Shown here piece after piece: positions 53,701 to 62,700 of a DNA stretch of 64,000 nucleotides; position 1 is the stretch's first letter; every line of letters starts with the position of its first letter. Under the pieces are notes generated by a model. The model was not told where the DNA came from and made no database searches. It worked only from the letters and a program-made list of their open reading frames with translations. The DNA is taken from NCBI RefSeq assembly GCF_027942865.1, contig NC_134519.1, forward strand, positions 21,796,248 through 21,860,247. Reading direction: 5' to 3'. The position numbers were made by a program, and so were the translations under genes. The DNA is from Odontesthes bonariensis (lineage: Eukaryota > Chordata > Actinopteri > Atheriniformes > Atherinopsidae).

Positions 53701-56700
53701 TATACTTGTTGTGCTTTGTGCTTCAGTAACAGACACTAAGAAAGCTTTGCTCTGAAATAGAAGTCTATGTCAGTGACTGTACCTGTGTCAGAGCTGGTGG
53801 TGGAAGCTGATGTTTTGTCAAAGTTATGGCCATCTGGTAAAGATGTGGTACTGGCTGCAGACAGTATTGTTCCTGCCACAAATAAAGATAGAAGGAAACT
53901 GTTAAAAGCCACAATTATTACTGAGCATGCCAGTGGGAATGGGACGCCATCATCATAGGCTCTGACACATTTGTAAACAAATTAACAGACACAAGAATTT
54001 ATTGTTTAAAGAAAAGTCAACCAGTACATTTCTCTGGGTAGTGATTAAAACTGTGAAAACAAACGACAAAGCAAGAGTGTCTCAAGGAAGGAGACACACT
54101 GACCAGGGTTCACCAGAGCAGCCATAGCAATTGCTGAATTTAGAGAAAAAAAGTATACATGAGTACTCATAAAAGATACCATGTAGAGAGACGCCAAACA
54201 GCCTCGGGCATTCATACACTGAGCTGCAGTTAACAAAGTACCTTCCTATTGACTGCATTAAAATATATAAAAATGTTTTGTGATACTCTTTGTTCCAGAA
54301 TGCCAGTCCAGTGGAATGTGCCTTGTCAGGTTTGTTGTTATGCATGAACCATTTCTTCCTCATTTCTGTGACCACATCGACTCTGCTGAAATTTGAGATT
54401 TGTGACATCAAATTGAATGCTTCATTTTTTTCACTCAACATTTATTTAATTGAATGGAAAATGGGTATATGCTGCAGAGGATGCAGAAGGAGTCCACCTT
54501 AATATTTTCTTTTTTACTTGTTGTCGGAGCACATAGATGAGATACAGAGTGAGATATGTCATATCTTTGAAACACTGTCTTGGCAAACCTAAGAAAGGCC
54601 CTGCTGCTGTTTATGCTGGTTCACTGTCACCTGAGACTCTAAATAAGCCATCTCTAATGTTCGTCGAATTCCACCTTTGCTTTAGTCATGAAAGACATTC
54701 ATGGGGACAGTGACCAACCTGTAGCTGTGGATGCTGATGTTTTGAAGCCATCAGAAGGTGTAGATGTGGCAGCGCTGGTGGATTGGCTGGCAGCTGCTGT
54801 AGAAGACACTGTGGTCACAGCCACTTGTGTAAATGAAGTATTGCTGTTTGTGGAATTGGAGGCTGTTGTAGAAGAAATAAGATGATAAAGATGGGGGCAA
54901 TCAGTCAGTGTAGTTGCACTTTAGTTTCTTGCGCTGGATGTGATAAGGTTATGTCTCTTGTAATATTGTGCTCCTATGTGCTGGTGCATTTGTTGTATTA
55001 TTGTTGAACTAGTTTGTTGCTAAGGAGGTCGACCCTATGGATGGTAAAGTTGTGCTCACGTTAAATAATGCTGACATTGTACTGTCTGCTGCAGAATTTG
55101 ATGCTGTTCTGGTATGTGTTGTTCTAGTGGTGGTATGTTTGTTGTGCTTTGTGCTGCAGTAACAGACACTGAGAAAGCTTTGCTCTTATTGGCTAGAGTA
55201 GATTTATTACAGCCTGTATTTTGCCGCTTGCTGCAGCAGCATGTGTGTTGGTTACTGAGGTTGTTCTCACTTATAGTGGTGCAGATGTTGTAGTGAGCTG
55301 AAATGCGGATATTTACAAAAATACCACCACTGTTTTAGTTGGACCCGCTTATTTGTGCTTTGTTTAAAGTACTGAATATAAAATTTGCATGAAAAATCAG
55401 AAATACTGTCACAATCTTAGATGGTAAACTGACACAAACTCCAGTTTTTATACTGTGTGTTATACTGTATACTATCATACTCACATTGTATGCAGGTTGA
55501 TGTGTAGTCAGCACAGCAGTCATTAAGTGATACACAGACCTGGTCACAGTAGCATCCTCTAAAGCAGCTGTTGTTTTGACCAGAGCAGCACAGCACTGGT
55601 GGACCTGCACAGCCTGCAAATACAAGTTCAGTAGGGCAGATATTTGTAACTTTGACTGTCGGAAACAATTTCAAGATAATATAACTATAACTAACTATAT
55701 ACAAGAGTATATAACTATCCCACTTCAGAAAAAATACAAACCCACAGAGAAGTAATTAATTTTCCAGATTGGGGAATTTGTGAAAGATTTAGTAGAGTTT
55801 TTTTGGGTGATGCGATATGCTGGCAAAGGTCACTACACAAAAAAAGAGAGTGGTGAAAATAGATGCAGTAGGAATAAGTGAAACAGAAAAAAGCTGATCA
55901 ATCTTCTGTATTATATAATTGCAATCAGGGAATACAATGTATGTAGTAATGTTGTATTATTTCTGTTGAACTGTTGGTAATACCTGTTGGATTTGTTGCG
56001 GTTACTGGAGCTAGAAAAAATACAAAGTAAAGAGGATAATAAGAGGTTGATTTATTTAAATAAAACATTTAAAATAATATTCAAAGAATGTGAGTGCCAT
56101 CTATACATACAGCAGAGGGCTTATACATATAATAAAAAGTGCAGTATGTTAGTGTCATTGGGTAAATGAGAAACACATTGTAAAAAGCATTATACAACCA
56201 AGAATTCATTTAAAAAGCATTGAAAGTCCAGACATTTTACCCATTTATTTAAATCTGCACTTGTTGTTGACTAATAGATACATTCATTCATTTTTCTTTT
56301 GAAATGACTGGATTAGTAAACAGGGATAAGACTGTATGAGAAGGTGCTGTGGATGTTACCAGTTGAACTGTTGGTAATGCCTGTTTGATTAGTTGCAGTT
56401 ACTGGAGCTAGAACAATTACAAAGCAAAATAATAGGTTGATTTATTTGAATAAAAGATAAAATGATATTCAAAGACTGTAAGTGAAATTTATGCATACAG
56501 CACAGAGCTTATACATATTATTAAAAGCGCTGTATGTTAGTGTGATTGTGTAAATGAGAAACACATTGTAAAGAGCTTGATACAACCTAGAACTCATTTA
56601 AAAAGCATTGAGAGGTCCTGACATTTTACCCATATATCTAAAATCTGCACTTGTTGTTGACTAATAGATACATCCATCCATCCATCCATCCATCCATCCA

Positions 56701-59700
56701 TCCATTTTCTGTACCCGCTTAATCCAACTATCAGGTCATGGTGGGGCTGGAGCCTATCCCAGCGCTCATTCGGGCGAGAGGCGGGGTACACCCTGGACAG
56801 GTCGCCAGTCCATCACAAGGCCACACAGAAACAAACGAGACAAACAATCACACACACGCTCACACTCACCCCTAGGGACAATTTTAGATACACCAATTAA
56901 CCAGACATGCACGTTTTTGGACAGTGGGAGGAAGCCGGAGTACCCGGAGAGACTAATCGATACATTCATTCATTTTTCTTTTGAAATCACAGGATTAGTA
57001 AACAGGGATAAGACTGTATGAGAAGGTGCTGTGGATGTTACCTGTTGAACTGTTGGTAATACCTGTTGGATTTGTTGCAGTTACTGGAGCTAGAACAATT
57101 ACAGAGCAAAATTATAGGTTGGTTTATTTGAATAAAAGATACAATGATATTCAAAGAATGTAAGTGGCATTTGTGCATACAGCAGAGGGCTTATACATAT
57201 AATGAAAAGCGCTGTATGTTAGTGCGGGTAACTGAGAAACACATTGTAAAGAGCTTGATACAACCTAGAATTCATTAAAAAAGCTTTGAGAGGTCCAGAC
57301 ATTTAACCCATTTATTTAAAATCTGCACTTGTTGTTGACTAATAGATACATCTATCCATCCATCCATTCATTTTCTATACCCGCTTAACCCAACTATCAG
57401 GTCGTGGTGGGGCTGGAGCCTATCCCAGCGCTCATTCGGGCGAGAGGCGGGGTACACCCTGGACAGGTCGCCAGTCCATCACAAGGCCACACAGAAACAA
57501 ACGAGACAAACAATCACACACACGCTCACACTCACCCCTAGGGACAATTTTAGAGACACCAATTAACCAGACATGCACGTTTTTGGAGAGTGGGAAGAAG
57601 CCGGAGTACCCGGAGAGACTAATAGACATTCATTAATTTTTCTTTTGAAATCACAGGATTAGTAAACAGGGATAAGACTGTATGAGAAGGTGCTGTGGAT
57701 GTTACCTGTTGAACTGTTGGTAATGCCTGTTTGATTTAGGGTTAGAAGGGTTAGAAGCCTTACAGGGTTGTTTTGATGCAACCGATTGGATTTCTCTTTG
57801 TAAGCCACATGGAGAGGACATTAATGCCATGACTGAGTGTGTGACTGACTATATAAACTTCTGTGTGGACAACACCATCCCCACCAGAACAGTGAGATGC
57901 TTCCCTAATAACAAACCCTGGATCACCAGTGAGCTAAAGGAACTATTGAACAGGAAAAAAAGAGCCTTTAGGGAGCAAGACAGGGAGTTACTGAGGAGTA
58001 TACAGAAGCAGCTCAAAGTCAAGATCAGAGAGAGCAAGGAGGTGTATAGAAAGAAGCTTGAGAGTAAACTGCAGAGGAACAATATCAGAGATGTGTGGTC
58101 AGGAATGAAGAAGATCACAGGCCTCAAACAGAGGGAGGATCGGATGGATGGAAGTCTGGACAGAGCAAATGAGCTGAACACATTCTTCAACAGGTTCAGT
58201 TCAGGAACAAGCTCACCATCCTCCCCTCCTGTTCCCAGCCAAAGAGACATCCCACCCTCCTCTGACCCACAGCTTTCCTGTAACATCTCCATCTCCACCT
58301 CAGTCATGGATTCTTCTGCTTCCACTAGTTTGTCATCAACCCAATCAGGAGATGCTGCTGTCCCCTTTGCCTCCCCCTCCCACTTTTCTGTTTCTAGAAG
58401 TCAGGTGAAGAGGCAGTTGGAAAGACTGAACCGGAACAAGGCTGCAGGTCCAGATGGTGTCAGCCCCCGAGTCCTGAAGGCCTGTGCAGAGCAGCTCTGT
58501 GGGATTCTGCAACACCTTTTCAACCTTAGCTTGACCCAAGAGAAGGTACCACTGTTGTGGAAGACATCCTGTCTGGTTCCGGTACCAAAGAAAACTCACC
58601 CTTCAGATATCAATGACTACAGACCTGTTGCACTGACATCCCACATCATGAAGGTCCTGGAGAGACTCCTGTTGACCCACCTGTGTAAGCAAACCAGCAC
58701 ATATCAGGACCCCCTGCAGTTTGCTTATCGCCATGGAGTTGGAGTTGAAGACGCTATCATACACCTGCTTCAACAAACCCACTATCATCTGGATAAAGCA
58801 GGCAGCACTGTGAGGATCATGTTCTTTGATTTCTCCAGTGCATTTAACACAATCCAGCCTGATCTGCTTAGTCTGAAACTCCAGAAGACTCAGGTGGAGG
58901 CCTCAACAATCACCTGGATTAATGACTACCTGACAAACAGACCACAGTTTGTCAGACTGAAGAATTGTGTGTCTAACCAGGTGATCAGCAGCACAGGAGC
59001 ACCACAGGGGACTGTACTCTCACCATTTCTTTTCACTCTGTACACTTCAGACTTCCAGTACAAGTCAGACTCCTGTCATCTACAGAAATATTCAGATGAC
59101 TCTGCAGTAGTCGGGTGTATCAGAGATGGACAAGAAGCTGAGTACAGAGAGCTGGTGGACCGCTTTGTGGCATGGTGTGGGAACAATCATCTCATCTTGA
59201 ATGTTAACAAAACAAAGGAGATGATTGTAGATTTCAGGAGAAACAAGGTCAGATCAAACCCTGTTTCCATCATGGGAGAAGAAGTGGAGGTGGTTGAGGA
59301 ATATAAATACCTTGGTGTTCATGTGGACAACAGACTGGACTGGAGACACAACAGTGAAGCCATCTACAAGAAAGGACAGAGCAGACTGTACTTCTTGAGG
59401 AAGCTAAGGTCCTTCAAGGTTTGCAACAAGATGTTGCAGATCTTCTACAAGTCTGTTGTTGAGAGCGTCATTTCCTCTTGCGTCATCTGTTGGGGCAGCA
59501 GCATCAGAACCAGGGACCTAAAAAGACTCAACAACCTGATAAGGAAGGCTGGTTCTGTTCTGGGGACGACTGTGGAACCTCTGGAGACAATAATGCAAAG
59601 AAGGATTTTGCATAAAATCAAGAGAATTATGGACAACCCTGAACATCCTCTCCATGAGACTGTTATCAGAAAACAGAGTCTCTTCAGTCAAAGGCTTCTT

Positions 59701-62700
59701 CAGTTTGGATGCAAAACGGACCGCTACAGGAAATCTTTCCTGCCCACAGCCATCAGCATCTATAATAACTCTTTGATTTAATTGAGCTACATCAACATTT
59801 AATTTCCCTCTGGGATAAATAAAGTATTTTTGAATTGAATTGAATTGAATTTGAATTTGTTGCAGTTACTGGAGCTAGAACAATTACAAAGCAAAATAAG
59901 AAGTTGATTTATTTGAATAAAAGATAAAATGATATTCAAAGACTGTAAGTGAGATTTATGCATACAGCACAGAGCTTATACATATTATTAAAAGCGCTGT
60001 ATGTTAGTGTGATTGTGTAAATGAGAAACACATTGTAAAGAGCTTGATACAACCTAGAACTCATTTAAAAAGCATTGAGAGGTCCTGACAGTTTACCCAT
60101 ATATCTAAAATCTGCACTTGTTGTTGACTAATAGATACATCCATCCATCCATCCATTCATTTTCTGTACCCGCTTAACCCAACTATCAGGTCATGGTGGG
60201 GCTGGAGCCTATCCCAGTGCTCATTCGGGCGAGAGGCGGGGTACACCCTGGACAGGTCGCCAGTCCATCACAAGGCCACACAGAAACAAACGAGACAAAC
60301 AATCACACACACGCTCACACTCACTCCTCGGGACAATTTTAGAGACACCAATTAACCAGACATGCACGTTTTTGGAGAGTGGGAAGAAGCCGGAGTACCC
60401 TGAGAGACTAATAGACATTCATTAATTTTTCTTTTGAAATCACAGGATTAGTAAACAGGGATAAGACTGTTTGAGAAGGTGTTGTGGATTTTACCTGTTG
60501 AACTGTTGGTAATACCTGTTGGATTAGTTGCAGTTACTGGAGCTAGAACAATTACAAAACACAATTATAGGTTGGTTTATTTGAATAAAATATAAAATGA
60601 TATTTAAAGACTGTAGGTGGTATTCATGCATACAGAAGAGGGCTTATACATATAATAAAAAGCGCTGTCTGTTAGTACGGGTAAATGAGAAACACATTGT
60701 AAAGAGCTTGATACAACCTAGAACTCATTTAAAAAGTATTGAGAAGTCCAGACATTTTACCCATTTATTTAAAATCTGCACTTGTTGTTGACTAATAGAG
60801 ACATTCATTCATTTTTCTTTTGAAATGACTGGATTAGTAAACAGGGATAAGACTGTATGAGAAGGTGCTGTGGATGTTACCTGTTGAACTGTTGGTAATG
60901 CCTGTTGGATTCGTAACTGTTATTTGAGCTAGAAAATGAGAAAACAGAATAATAGATTAATTCATTTGAAGGACAGAAAAAAAAGTTTTAGGCTCTGGTG
61001 GCACACCTAACTAAAGCAGGCTGAAAAAACTCCATTGTTCAGTATTTCCTGTAAGATGCCACAGGTGGCTTTAGGAGTGACACTAAAACAACATGTTTTT
61101 TTGTTGAACAGGTGAATTAATGTAGCAATATAAGATTCTATTTGTTGCTAAGCAGTGGGTGGACAACATTAGCAATGGTCACTCTCTCCAACTTGACTGC
61201 CATGTCAGTAATGTTACACACTGTTCCTCTGACTTCTGCGACTGGGCTGGTACTGAATGCCAAGCCAAGTATTTGCCAGATGCCTAACCAGGTATTTTAC
61301 GTCCCAACCTTGACCAGATTTTTTAATTTGTGAAATATTTTGTGGAAATGTGACAGAGTTGGCATGGTTACCGGATATGCTGGCAAGCATCACTACTAAA
61401 GGAATGATAGGATTGACAATAGATGGAGCTAAGTTAAGTGAAACAGATCAAGCTGACTAAACTGTTGTAATGTTTATTCAAACAGTGAGTACAGTGTATG
61501 AAGTGATGCTGTATTATTACCAGTTGAACTGTTGGTAATACCTGTTGGATTTGTTGCAGTTACTGGAGCTAGAACAATTACATAGCACAATAAGAAGTTG
61601 ATTTAATTGAATAAAAGATAAAATGATATTCAAAGACTGTAAGTGAAATTTATGCATACAGCAGAGAGCTTATACATATTATTAAAAGCGCTGTATGTTA
61701 GTGTGATTGTGTAAATGAGAAACACATTGTAAAGTGCTTGATACAACCTAGAATTCATTTAAAAAGCATTGAGAGGTCCTGACAGTTTACCCATATATCT
61801 AAAATCTGCACTTGTTGTTGACTAATAGATACATCCATCCATCCATCCATTCATTTTCTATACCCGCTTAACCCAACTATCAGGTCGTGGTGGGGCTGGA
61901 GCCTATCCCAGCGCTCATTCGGGCGAGAGGCGGGGTACACCCTGGACAGGTCGCCAGTCCATTACAAGGCCACACAGAAACAAACGAGACAAACAATCAC
62001 ACACACGCTCACACTCACCCCTAGGGACAATTTTAGAGACACCAATTAACCAGACATGCACGTTTTTGGAGAGTGGGAAGAGGCCGGAGTACCCGGAGAG
62101 ACTAATAGACATTCATTAATTTTTCTTTTGAAATCACAGGATTAGTAAACAGGGATAAGACTGTTTGAGAAGGTGTTGTGGATTTTACCTGTTGAACTGT
62201 TGGTAATACCTGTTGGATTAGTTGCAGTTACTGGAGCTAGAACAATTACAAAACACAATTATAGGTTGGTTTATTTGAATAAAATATAAAATGATATTTA
62301 AAGACTGTAGGTGGTATTCATGCATACAGAAGAGGGCTTATACATATAATAAAAAGCGCTGTCTGTTAGTACGGGTAAATGAGAAACACATTGTAAAGAG
62401 CTTGATACAACCTAGAACTCATTTAAAAAGTATTGAGAAGTCCAGACATTTTACCCATTTATTTAAAATCTGCACTTGTTGTTGACTAATAGAGACATTC
62501 ATTCATTTTTCTTTTGAAATGACTGGATTAGTAAACAGGGATAAGACTGTATGAGAAGGTGCTGTGGATGTTACCTGTTGAACTGTTGGTAATGCCTGTT
62601 GGATTCGTAACTGTTATTTGAGCTAGAAAATGAGAAAACAGAATAATAGATTAATTCATTTGAAGGACAGAAAAAAAAGTTTTAGGCTTAGTGGCACACC

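Larger units (their letters stand above)
49742..55185 (-). repeat. Tandem array of a 1,433-bp unit (about 3.8 copies)
   Basis: Landmarks recur exactly 1,433 bp apart (49,746 / 51,179 / 52,612 / 54,045 and 50,389 / 51,822 / 53,255 / 54,688). Copies are almost identical. Each unit holds one 90-nt and one 144-nt Ser/Thr-rich exon plus introns. The array ends where identity stops at about 55,185. Confidence 0.95.
57706..59874 (-). pseudogene. 48-nt exon, copy 4, split by Rex1
   Basis: The exon's low-coordinate half (57,706 to about 57,737) and its high-coordinate half (about 59,853-59,874) are separated by the Rex1-like element. This copy cannot be used. Confidence 0.6.

Noticed and set aside
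49742..55185. CRISPR array or satellite DNA
   Set aside because: Units are 1.4 kb with exon-like content in a vertebrate context; no short direct repeats with unique spacers.
57432..57629. Repeated 65-codon minus ORF (MSISLSGYSGFFPLSKNVHV...) as a gene family
   Set aside because: It lies in the common non-LTR 3'-end repeat duplicated with the host unit; not a host gene.
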